Of a stretch of DNA of 64,000 bases, positions 26,615 to 38,200 are shown piece by piece. Position 1 is the first letter of the stretch; the number at the start of each line of letters is the position of its first letter. Source of the DNA: Odiellus spinosus (Eukaryota > Arthropoda > Arachnida > Opiliones > Phalangiidae); the NCBI GenBank assembly GCA_963920705.1, contig OY987234.1, forward strand, positions 23,455,794 through 23,519,793. Reading direction: 5' to 3'. Below the pieces are notes generated by a model. The model had not been told where the DNA came from. It saw nothing but the letters and a program-made list of their open reading frames with translations, and made no database searches. Made by a program: the position numbers and the translations under genes.

Positions 26615-29600
26615 CTCGTATTTGGCGTACATTAACGTCACCTCATCCCCGTCATCTGCGAAATAAAAACGACAAGGCTTAAATAATTGATATTCGTTGA
26701 AACATTGACAAGATCATCGTTTAACAATCACTAATTACTTATTCGACTTAAAACTTTATTCGGTGGCTCATTTTGAGCCGAAAATGTTCGACTGGCATTA
26801 TATCGAACGAGAGGGAGCGTCGTTTAAGAGTTACGATATGATTCGTTTATGGATGACCCCTTTAAAAAAAGTACCTAATAAAACGTATACTCGACGCTAA
26901 AATACCTTTCATAAATTAGACGCCGTGTTTTAATATAGGGGTCAATTTTAAATTTCAATCAAGTTTCAGACTCAAGTTATAATTTTTAAAAAAAATTTGC
27001 ATAAATTTGGATTTTAAATTTTCAAATTGGGTTTTCTCTAATATCTTTAGAATTAATTGACTTAAATTAATAAAAAATCATTATTGACGAAAAAGAGGCG
27101 CTGAATACCAATTTGAAGACTACAATACTGGGGAAAAATTACGGGACGAGATAATTTCAATTTTTGGGGGTTTCATTGGGGCCAAATTTCAGACTCGAGC
27201 GTCACCATCAAAAATTTAATTTGGCCCAACAGGCTATCTACTTATAAATGGGATCGATTTAAACCGTTTCGGAAACGGGGAAGGGTCTTTTCTGGAATCG
27301 ATTTGATTCGATTTGTCGAAATCGCTTCGGGAACCAGTTTCGTAGCGATTCGGTTTTGAGGAGCGATAGACGAAGCGTCAATCGAAGGGGCTGTCAAAGG
27401 CGAGGGAGATAAAGACGTCGTGACATCCCAAGTTCACCCTGAAAAGTATTCCTAGATACGCCTAGTCTAAATCCCGTACAAAGACGGAAAAGAAATCCGG
27501 ATCCCAATTTGATCCCCTTCACGATTTTGAACGTATTTCCCAAAAATGTCCCTCCTCCGGAAATGGCGAAATTTCTCAAATATGATTGGAAATTTTGGCG
27601 CGAATTCCGAAAGCGAGTTTACATTAATTACTATTATCTTTGGACGCGAGGGGAAAAGGCGAGCTATCTTCTACGCTATTCCGTAAAGATGACGAGGAAT
27701 TGTTGGAGCGAAACAGTCGGGGCGCGGAAATAAAGGATTGAAGCGCGATTCGAACGGCTCGTTATCGATTAAAACGCTAATCGAAGGCGCGCGTTCCAAT
27801 CTTCGCACTCGTCCGTTCTTATCTCGATCATCTCCCCGGCATTCCTTACGCGTATAGAACAGGGTTGGCCCGCTATTCCAACGTCTATTCCGGCTCTCGG
27901 ACGCCAATTCTATCGTCAGCGAGACGAAAGATCGACGAATCACCGCGAGCGGATAAAACATACCATCAACCTTGGATTTTACGACCAAGAAGGAATTGGC
28001 GTTTTTACACCCTCGACACGAGAGTTTTCGTCAGCGGGGGAAAAAAATCTATCAAGGCCCTTTCGAGCGTCAACGTCTTCTCGTTAGATGAGCGAAAAAA
28101 TACGAAGAACGAGCCGAGCGTCCAAACTTGGATAATTAGAATTTGAAATAGACGCGCCCCGTAAGAATATAGATCTCGCGGTATTAAGATTTAAAGAGCT
28201 CGAGGCTTTCGGACCAATTTCCAAATTGGCAAACTTTTCCAGGATTTTCGCGTTTTCCGGAAGGTATAGCTTCGTTCTCTTCGGATGTCTCGATCGGTAC
28301 GCGTCATCGTTCTTAGCGGACGTCCCTTCGGCTTTTCTAGGTCAGCTGGTTCGCGAAGAGAGCTAAGGCGCGTCTGACAAAAGGGCCTATTTCTTCTCCC
28401 ACACCTTGATTAGAAGAATTTTGATATACTAAGAGTTAGGCGAAGGAACCGGGTCGAGATAATAGGGGGTCAAAAGGTCAATATCGACGCTAACTCGTAG
28501 CGTATCGGCGCGCGCCAATTGGCAAAATATTTCGAAGAGGATAGGGATTAGAATCGGGGCTTAAGAGACGAGATCAATTGACCGCTTTTAATCCGCTGAC
28601 GTCGTTATATTACGTTGGTCCTATTCTTATTGGTCTTATATTGGTGGGACGCGAATCGCGAGGCTAACGACGAGTCGGAATCTTTTATCGATTCCTTATC
28701 TCTTAAACGCGACGCTAGAAATATTAAATTAGAAATGAATTAAAAGGTTATCCGGATTCGCGGAGATCGACCGAATTCGCCGATAAAGGGGACGCGGCTC
28801 GATCGTCTTTCTACGGGAAGATCGTCCGATCTCCGCGAATCCGAGTTTTAAATTGATTTCGAGTTTAATATTCGTTCGTAAAGCGTTCGTTACGGGTGGA
28901 TTAGAAAGCTATTTAAACTCGAAGCAATCGATAACGGCTCGCGACTCCCTTATTTAGGCGGCGTTCCCGTCATTAAACCAGCCCAAATTACGAACTATAA
29001 CAGTTAATTAAAACTTAAATTTAATCGCGAAATTACGGAGTTAATTAAAAATATTAAGGGATAGAGAAAACGCGGAAATGTAGTTTGGGGGTAGCGCCCG
29101 CATCCGCTCTCCGACTTCCGAATCGATAAAAGAAATTGATCCGCGCGGGGGGAAGGGGGGGGGGGCTAATACGGAAATCGATTACTTTTGGGAAAAGAAA
29201 TTCTCCACCTTTTTCTACCTTTCGCTTTCGTACGCGTAAGGCTAAAGAATAAAGATGACAAAACGCCTAAGCCCAAATCCGATCCATTTCAGATTCAAAA
29301 TTAGCGAAGGAATATTCGCGATTAAATAATACTCGGTTAAGTTTTGGCGCGATTTCGGACAGTACCGTTCGCTTTCAGGTTGGGTTACTCCTCGGCTATA
29401 GTTTAAATCGAGTTCAATCGGTTAGGGGGCGGTGGGAAGGTCGGCTAAAAAAGCTTTATGATATAAAAATTGACTTTAAAATGTTAATTAATTAGTAGCT
29501 TCGCTTTTCATCCTCGCGGAAAATTCGAGGTGAGATCGTCTACGTGTCGTTGCTCTCGCCAATCCTATGGGTTGCGGCACAGTTTTTTCAGATTCAAATT

Positions 29601-32455
29601 CCCCGACTTTTGCAGGTTTTTCCCTGACCTTTTCGGCTACACAATTTTTAAGCTTTTGTTTTTTATATAATCGCGTTCGCCAAACTTTGTTGCGGGCGTA
29701 TTTTTGTTCTAATCTATACAACTGACACGCCGTCAGCTGAGAATCTTAACAGCGGATAATGATCGCGATTCCCTGACTTTTTAAAATATCTTAAAATTCC
29801 CTGACTTTTTTACGCTCATTTTCATATTACCTGACTTTTCCTCGTTTTCCCTGACCCGCGGCAACCCTGATGACTGTAATTTCCTGGTTTTTTAATATAT
29901 CTTAAAATTATCTGACGTTTTAATATATCTTAAAATTCCCCGACTTTTTTGGTCCATTTTGAAATTGGCTGACTTTCCCCGCTGTTTTGCCTGACCCGTG
30001 GCAATCCCGCTAGAACGGAATATTTTGATTTTTCCGCCAATTTTCTTCCTTTTCCCCGTTATCGGTTTATCGCGGCGCTTTCCTTGTACGAATTGGAGGC
30101 GTCGCGAAAGGCTGCCTAGCTGTTGATCCAATCGGCCTTCCCCTTTTAGCTAATACGGCCGACAGAAAGAAAATCCTTTTTCCGTCAAAAGATAAAAGTA
30201 ATAACGCTTCGGCGCGTTTTGACGAATAGCCCGCTTATTTCGCGAATAGAAGGTAAAAGGTTCACTCGAGATCCGCTTTCTTTAGAAGGGGGGGGGGGGG
30301 ATTAAAAACAACCATCTTGACCGTGGGAATATTCCGTTCTAATACGATACTTAATATAGATAAAGCTCGGAAACTCGTTTAACTTCAAATACGATTATTA
30401 TCAGAATTTACAAATAGAGAAATGGGAAAAAAGCGGAAGATAATCAAACAGGCGGCCGTAAAAGGGTTTTAGCGGTCCGCGACGGAGCCGACATTTAGGG
30501 GTTGAGATCCTAACGCTTTTTCTATCAGCCCCTGTAAAAGTGTTTCAACAGTCGCGCGTCATTGTACGAGGAAAAGACCATAATCGGGGGTTTTATTAAA
30601 GTTATATTATACTTGAAATAAACAAACGCTAAAAATGAGAAAGGAGCGCGGGGAATGAACGGATTTAGGCGGAAACTCTCGGACCGAAATTATTATATTT
30701 AAAGGGAGGTTGAAGAGGAAAATCGAGTGATTTTTGACAAGTTAATCATTTCGGAAATATATTTAGAAAATAAAAATAGATCCGGATTTGGCCGTTCTTT
30801 TAAACTGACCCGGGCCCTCCAAACCAATCGGGTAACGTTTGTCGGGTGGCGCGCGTGCCACGAGTAACTCGCTCGATGGGAGGCGGGGCGTTACGCGATT
30901 GGCTGAAGGGATATATCGTCCCTCGGTGATTAAGCACGCGAATAAAGATCTTATAATTAGAAAATCACTCGATTTTCGTCTCGACCCTCCCTTTAAGGGA
31001 AGGAACGTAGCTACGGTCAACAGCCAGAACGAACGGATATTTTATAAAGAAACGAAATTTCGATAACTAGAACTAGAACTATTAGCGTTTCCCCTCGATT
31101 TCAGCTCCGATTCTCCCTTTTTTAATATTATTTATCAAGGAATGTCGCGATTCGAAACTAAAAAGGGGAAAAAGAAAGCGCGCTATTGGACAGCGGCGAG
31201 GTTTTAAAATAGGCCTAACTAAGACTAGGTCCGCGTCAAAACGGATAGGAGCTCGTTTCGGGCTCCGAAAAGAGAACGATCGCCTCGCCTATAGAGCCCG
31301 GGGGCTCGAAGGAGAGAGACCGGGGGGGGGGGTTGTCCCCTTCTAGCCGAGAAGGATGAAAGATGGAACGCGTCCCTCGGATGAAGAGAAGCTCGGGAGC
31401 GAAGCCGGGATAACTACACTCTAGTAGGATTCGAGGTATAAGCGAAGGCCGGAGGGGGGCGAGGGGGTTTAGGGATTTTTGGAACGTAGTATAGGAGAGT
31501 CGAGTGGAGCGGAGTTAGCCCCGATCCGACCGTATAAGATATAATCAGCCTGTAGAGAGCGGAGCGCGCATGCCTGTTGGATATTAAAAGCTAGAAAACG
31601 CGTTTAGACGGATGGAAGGTCCGAACGAAATCGCCTATAGGCCGAGTTAGGCCTAAAACCGAGAGTAAATAGCCCTGGCCAGACGCGCGCTCCATCGCCT
31701 TCGGTTTAGGCCCCTCGGACCCCGCTTTTGACCCGATCGAGTCCGAGTAAAACGAGCCAATTGCCTTTCATTTATACATTCGGACACTTATCCGTTCGCG
31801 CGTTTAAGGCGCGATAACCGAAAGAACGAAAAACTAGGGCTAAAATCTCTACTCGAGATTACGAGAAAATCAAGAGAAATTCCATCATTTTTCCTATAGC
31901 GGAAACGGTTTGAACTTCAGCGTTTTTCCCGAATAATATCAACTCGATTCGTCCGGGGCCTTAGCTTCCCGCGTCCGAGATGTCAGCGTCTTAGAATCCA
32001 TTCGTTTCTTAGATTGCCTTCCTTATTTTATTAGCGGACTCGGCGGGCTAAAACCGATTATTTAAGTTGATCCATCCGAGGGGTGGAGGAGGGAAGAGAG
32101 ATTCTTAAAACTCTAAGCCTCGTTTCCTGGATCGTCAATTGATAAAAAGCGCTAAGCCTTAGTCTAAATATCCGATACGGGCCTCGGTTTCGTTTATTTC
32201 GTTATCGGGTCGGGGGGAGGGGATAAAATCGTTGGAAATTAAGCCGATATAAATAGGTAGGTAAAGTAGACTTTTAAATTACGAGAGGGAGGGTGTAATT
32301 AGGGAGGGCGTTTCTCTCGGCTTACCGTAGGCTATTCTCCATTCGCCGTTTCTAAAGAGCCATTGAAAGTGCCTGACGGGTTTTTTGGTGGTTTCGACGC
32401 TGCCGTATCGTCGCAAGGAGCCTTTGAAAGAGCCCCGAACCCGGCGAACGCTCAT
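26615..32455 (-). CDS. Putative exon pair of an unrecognised gene
   Basis: Two minus-strand segments have exon-like edges. Exon a (32455-32326) begins ATG AGC GTT after a GCC/CCG-rich run and ends TACG|GTAAGC (phase 1). It encodes a Lys/Arg-rich stretch ending HFQWLFRNGEWRIAY. Exon b (26655-26615, 41 bases) lies between TTTATTTCGCAG and GAG|GTAAGC. With the phase-1 G from exon a it reads DDGDEVTLMYAKYE. The phases match across a 5.7-kb intron, giving WRIAY-DDGDEV. I recognise no family. An in-frame stop lies upstream of exon a, so the ATG at 32455 or a nearby acceptor could start it. No downstream exon was found. These could be upstream exons of the SLC4A11-like gene, but I see no phase-0 acceptor before its ATG. 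Exon a is the stronger of the two. Confidence 0.35.
26940..27240. repeat. Dispersed repeat, copy inverted relative to 59505-59800
   Basis: About 300 bases containing AAATTGGGTTTTCTCTAATA, AAAAGAGGCGCTGAAT and GGCCCAACAGGCTATCTAC. The reverse complement of the same blocks, in the same order, occurs at 59505-59800 in an agrin intron. I saw no coding content; it is probably a non-autonomous element or a fragment of one. Confidence 0.75.
28680..28955. mobile_element. TTAA-type inverted-repeat MITE, two-armed copy
   Basis: The left arm starts CTTTTATCGATTCCTTAT and the right arm ends AACTCGAAGCAATCGATAAC. The centre has GGATTCGCGGAGATCG and its inverted partner CGATCTCCGCGAATCC, which strengthens the fold-back. 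Confidence 0.7.
29560..30010. mobile_element. Degraded CAGGGTT-family element(s)
   Basis: Repeated CCCTGACTTTT and CCCCGACTTTT motifs, with AACCCTGATGAC at about 29864, are typical of the interior of the family seen intact at 44628-45050 and 50589-50732. Ends and target duplication are not clear here. Confidence 0.55.
30490..30590. repeat. AGGGG...CCCCT hairpin-containing repeat, copy 2
   Basis: TTAGGGGTTGAGATCCTAAC is followed by a TTTTTCTATC spacer, AGCCCCTGTAAAAGTGTTTC, a CGCGCG tract and GAGGAAAAG. The order and spacing of conserved blocks match copy 1 at 18378-18482. Confidence 0.55.
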
Positions 32456-34902
32456 ATTAGCTGGCGGGGCGGCGGCGACGGTCACCGCGCACTCCCGAGA
32501 TATTTAAGCGATTCGTGATGGCGAGGACACCCGCGACTCAACGACCGACTTCGTCTTCTCTTTTCCAAAAAGTAAATTTTCTCCGTTCTTCTTCTTCGTT
32601 CTTCGTTCTTCGGAGTCTTAGCGGACGATTCTCCCTTTTTCCGTTCGCGCTCCGCCGAAATACGCTTCGCGACTGACAATTCTTGGTCGTCTACTTCGCC
32701 GACTACCAACCAGGGCGAGCCACCGTCGTCGGCCCCGACAACCCCAACCCCCCAACGATCCCTATAGCTATCCTCTTCCCCATCCCGGCGACGCGGAGAG
32801 GAAGATCTGGAAGAGGAAAGATCTATAGCCACGAACTCGGAGTTCGACCATCCGGAAACGATTGGAATCGTTTCGTCGCGACATCGCGCGATTCGGGTGT
32901 TCGTACAAATCGCTCTTCCCCGAAATTTCCAGGTTTTTCCTAAAACAATTTCTCGAAATTGCCAGGTTTTCCCTAAATTTTTTCCCGAAATTTCCCTTAA
33001 AAGGAGAACGCGACTTCACGAGTGATTTTTTTTTTATCGATTCTTTAACGACGGCGACTGTTCCCGAAAAACCCGATTGTAAAAGCAACCGCTAAGACCA
33101 GCGCGGAAACGTCTATTAACTCTATATGTATAGGGATAATTCGAGGAAATACGGGATAATCTAGGGTTTTATAAGAATTAAGGGAGCGTCGGGCTTATTT
33201 AAAGGAGAAAATAAATAAATTGGTCGGGCTTCGTTCTCCCTTTAACGTTTACGAGCCTTTCGAAAAGAGACCATCTTCCAAAACACGAGTCTCGCGATAA
33301 TACGAAGCGATAATACTCGCGGTGCGGCTTCCCTGACGGTCTCGCTCATCTTGTTTGAATTTCGCCATCCTATCCCTCCCTCCCTCCCCACCTCGTTTTC
33401 CTTCTTCGTCTTCGTAGTAGGAGGATAGAGCGAGCTCCTTCCTTTTCAATAGCCCATATTATAACCTCGAAAAAAGGCAAAATCTTCCGTAGCAAAGAGT
33501 AGCCTACTATTTAACAAGGCTCTTTTTCAAGGTTTCGAGGCTGCGTGGCTAGCGGGTATAGATAATCCTATACTTCGATCCAACCTCTTTTTGCCTCTTC
33601 CAAGATTATTATATATACCGACTTTTCGAGGCGAATTTTATTCAAATATATTTATAGGATTAATAATAGGATTAAAACGTGAAAACTATAGGAGTTTTGT
33701 AGCCGCTCAAAATCCGAAAATAATCGGATTTGAAATACTATATAACGGATTGGAGGAGAAACTTTTGGCGCGTTCAAGAAAATGAACCGAAGTAACCAGG
33801 GAGGTTATTTTTCTCGCGACAAAACCCTATTCGTTCCTTTAGAGATTTTCAATTTCATTTGGCGAAAAATATCGGGCGGCAAACCGAAAAAAAAAAGAAA
33901 GAAATTTCTATAAAAATAAAATAAAACGTCCATAAAGGTATCAACAACGTCTAGAAAATACTTTTATAAAAGTTTTTGACTTTCAAAGCAGGGTTGACCC
34001 TATTTTTTTTCATAACAAATTCCCTGACTTTTCCAGGTTTTCATCTACACCGTTTTTCCCTGACCAATTTAAAGCTTTAAATTAGTAGTAATACGCAATT
34101 TCAATCGTAAAACATGTTTTATTCTTCAATAACTGTCCAAATAAACCCCTTATCGCGTTGTACGGGAACTCCAAGGTTGCCAGAGATTCTTCCTCGCGCG
34201 AATCACTTCTCCCCAAAACTAGGTCTTCTGTTTAGACAGTATACTTGTGAGAAAGTATTCGTTAAAAACGTGCTTTTCTCAATATTTAGGGACTTTCCAT
34301 AAATGTTTTCAAGGCTCTCATCAAATATAATTAATGTTTTACACGTATTTATGGAGGCTTCCCTGGTCTAATTAAATCCGTACTACGAGATTCCATAATT
34401 TTATTTTTCGATAATATGAAAATTCCCAGACTTTTCCCTGACCTTTGAATAATTTTAAAATTCCTTGACTTTTCCCTGACCTTTGAATAATTTTAAAATT
34501 CAATGACTTTTTGGACCAATTTTGAAATTCCCCGACTTTTCCAGGTCTGTGGAACCTGTTATAGAAGTTTTATATACCTATAGACTTTTACTTTATTCTT
34601 ATAGAAATTTTCCTATTAGAGACGTTTTATTTTATTTTTATAGAAATTTCTTTAATTTTTGTCCCGTTTTGGCGGCCCATATTAAAAGCTAAGACTAAAA
34701 GCGAACTCGGTGAAAATATAGGATCACTTTTGAATAGGATATTATAGGAATTACGGGAAAGGCGATCTAAGGTCGTCTTGGAAAAGAAAAAGCTCGAAAA
34801 ACTTACGATTATCGGTTGAACGTCGATATCGCTAGAACTTGAAATATAAAGAAAGTTGACGATTGAAAAGTGATCGTTTTTTTTTTAATTACTGGAAGCC
34901 TT
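32456..34902. other. Intergenic stretch with degraded repeats
   Basis: No recognised exon. A CAGGGTT-family remnant with several CCCTGACTTTTCC motifs spans about 33985-34560, and similar motifs lie at 32920-33000. Sequence at 33460-33600 shares blocks (GATAATCCTATACT, GGTTTCGAGG) with 42210-42380. The short ORF at 33249-33449 has no recognisable content. Confidence 0.5.
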
Positions 34903-34908
34903 TTTATT
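34903..34908 (-). promoter_or_regulatory. Candidate polyadenylation signal of the TBC1D25-like gene
   Basis: Minus-strand AATAAA, about 355 bases downstream of the stop codon at 35262. It is the nearest match I noticed; use is inferred only. Confidence 0.3.
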
Positions 34909-35261
34909 TTAGTTTTAAATATTTCTTCACCCCGAGACAAGTTGGTTCGAAAGAAAAGGAAAGGTATATAGAGTTTCGTAGAATTTCAATAATGGAAAAG
35001 GATTAATATTTTAATTTCTATACGAGTTAGGGGGGGGAGGGGGTAAGGTTTAGTCATCTTGGGGGCGTGTCCGAGAATAATCTTTTTATCACAGCTTTTC
35101 AATTTCCCTCGCGTCTCCGAACTAGACGGACGGTTCAAAGAATGCCGCCGCCGCGTTATTCGTAAGGAACGCGGCGGGGCCGGTCGATCTCTCGACCTTG
35201 AGGTTACGTCGGGGTCAAACTGGCGTCGACCCAACAGGGGGGGGGGGCGAGAAGAAACCTC

Positions 35262-38200
35262 TCAAACGGGTAGCGTATTATCGGAGTCGGCGTCGGGGTT
35301 GGATTCCCAACTATCTTCTCGCCACCCTAATCTCAAGTACTCGGCGAACATGGCCCGCGCTTGGCTCAAAACTCGCAGGACGTGATGTTTCCGAACCATT
35401 TTATCGAAGTGCATGGCGAGTTCGTTGTAATCCATGCGACTTCTCACGATTACGTCTCGATGTTGGATCAACAGAGTTAAACAAATGAAGAGCATGAACG
35501 GGTTTCCGCCGCCCAGTTCGTTGGGCGAAGGGATCCGAGGCTTCTTACTACAAAACGATTCTTCTTCTTCTTCTTGGAATGGCGCGGCGTCGGCCGTCGA
35601 GGTAGGGTCGTCGTTCAAACGCGTCCCGCTTTCCACGATCAGCCCCGAATCGCCGAGTTGGCTTTTAGTATCGCTTTTTCCGGAACTTTCGAGTCGCGTC
35701 GACGCTTCTTTCGACGAATCCGAGACGTATCCTTCGCTACAACAGTTGGCGACGGCGGCGACGGGGTGGGCGCCGCCGCCACTACCATCGCCACCGCCAC
35801 CGCGATGGTCCGAAGACGAGTCCGAATCGGAAGAAGAGTCGGAATCTCCGCTGGCGCGTCGCGTTCTCGCGTCTTCGTTTCCGCCGGAACCGCGAATTAA
35901 ACGTATGGGAATGACGCGTTTCAGATGAGGAGGGGCGTTGCCGTTCTCGGCGTCATCGGGCGACGATTCGTTTTCCAATATTTCTCCGTTGCGGATGGAA
36001 GATTCCGAGTTTCGTTCGTCGAAATCTATTTCGCGTTGTTCGTCGGGCGTGGCGCAAAACTGAGCTTCTTTCCCCGTCGCCCTATTACTGCCCGAATTCC
36101 GAGTCAACCCGTTAATCCGAAGGCAATTCTTCCTTCGCCCTAACGATCCTCCGCCGCGTACGTTGTCGCTTTCCGATTGGTCGTCGCTGGTCCAACTTCC
36201 GGCGTCGTCTTCGAATCGTTTCTCGAGCGACTCGGCGGTGGCTTTCGTTTGGTTGGGATGATAGTCGCGCGAACCGGGAATGTGTCGGTTGAGATTTTCC
36301 AAATCTATTCGTAGTTCCCTGGTGATGGACGTCGTCATGGGAGGATATTCTTGGGAATCGTCGGCGCTCGATTCGCCGTCGTTGCCCACCCCGCCGCCGC
36401 GTCTCCTCTCTTCCGAAACGACCACGACATCGATTCGGTTAAGGGCGAGACCATCTCGGTCCTCCGAGGAGGAGGAATGGGGCGCGTTTCTTTCTTCTTC
36501 CGGTTCTTCTTCTTCTCGGTGGCAGCGTCGGCGATCTTCGAGCGTTAGGTCTCTGGCGTAACTTCCGCTCCGGTCGCGACTTCTCGAAGAGGAGAGTTCG
36601 GCGTCAGTTTTCACCAGCGCTTTGATGGAATTGGTGGAGTTTTGTTTCCTGATGGCGCGTACTTTGGTGTAGGGGTTTTCGCGGCTGCGGATGGCGGGCG
36701 ATCGGGGTCCGTCGGAGATTCTTTCCCCCGTGAATTCCACTTCGTAGAGTTTCAAGTCGTCGGTGGGCGGGGAAGGAGGCAGCGAACTCCAAAGGACCTC
36801 CAACATGAGCAAGGCGTCGTCGAAAGCGAATTCGCGTTTCAACTCGAGCAGCAACCACCGATAGCAGAACAAGAGGTCGTCGGCGGCTTGCGTTTTCAAG
36901 TACTCGAAGAAGGGCGGGTCGTAGTATCGCAGCAGCTCCGAGAGGTGTTGGAACTTGGTGGTCATGGCGACGCCGTCCAATCGGAAGTTGGGTTTCAAGC
37001 GTTCCATCAAAGCGCAAAAACAGACGTAGGCCTGGGCTTCGTCCTTCATGGTGACCAGAATGGGCGAGGCCAAGTCGCTCATCCCTTGGCAATAAGAGAC
37101 GCTGGGGTGGTTCAAAGCGTAAGTCGTCAGGATGTTGAACAAAGAAGCCACGTTCTTATTGTCGTCGCCTCCCGCGTAGAACTCGTGCGTTCGATCGGTC
37201 CGGAGGACGTCTTTGCGGACCATATTCGTGACGAATCGAGTCTCTTCGCTGGCGTCTCTCCGCCTTCGTTCGTCGTCCATGGTGGCTTTCCAAGTGTCGC
37301 GGAGTTTCTCGTACTCGGCGCTTTTGCGCTTGACGTAAGCTATCCTCTCCTTGCCGGACAAGCCTTCGGGGTAGACGTTGAGGATGTGCTTCCAAACCAC
37401 TTTCCTCAAGGAGGGTTCGACGCCGCCTCGATACACCGACAACCTCAACTCTTTGGGTTTGACCAGTCGACCCTCCGAGTCCAAGTAATTGTGAAATTCG
37501 CTATCGGACATGGCGGCTTTGACGGCTTTCCAGCTGTCCGCGCCGTTGTTTTCGTTGTCGCCGATGTTTAAGGCCCTTTGTACCAGGTTAAACGTGCGCT
37601 CCATCTATTAAGAAATTAACGGGTCGCGTTTCGGGGACGGAAGGACGGATGGCGATTAATTCAAATACTACCGGTGGGCGAAAAGCGTGCGCAGAGTTAA
37701 CAACGAATAATGGCGAGCAAAAATAAATGAAAACAACGACCAAATGGTGATGAAAAAACAGCGTGCTTAAAGGCCAAAATCCAAAAAAATACCACTTAAC
37801 ATTTAACGTAGGTATTGCTCTAAAAGCGAATCAGGCGGGAAGGGAAGCGACCAACGGGAAACATTCAAATTAGCCCGCTTTTCTAGAGAGCCTTCACCGT
37901 TTTAAAGGGAAACTATTAAGCTGAAAATTAAATTTAAGTACAAAATAACCGGGCTAATCGCGATATTGAAGACTTCAAGATAGTTTGTTAAAAACATCGA
38001 TAAATATCCGAAAACGCATGCATATAGTTCTCGATAAAAGCTCGGTCCTACCACCCGGCGTATTCGAGAGCAGAACTATTTTAATATTTTGTTAATTATT
38101 TAACTAATAATTAAGAAGATCATGTAGGTTCAACCACGGGCGCCCTCGGAAATATTTGCGAGTGACAATTCAAGGCGCGCAGAGGTTTGTGTTTTATTGG

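Noticed and set aside
36642-37571. 309-codon plus-strand ORF
   Set aside because: It is exactly antisense to the conserved TBC domain of TBC1D25 and has no recognisable protein of its own. GC-rich coding DNA often leaves the opposite strand open.
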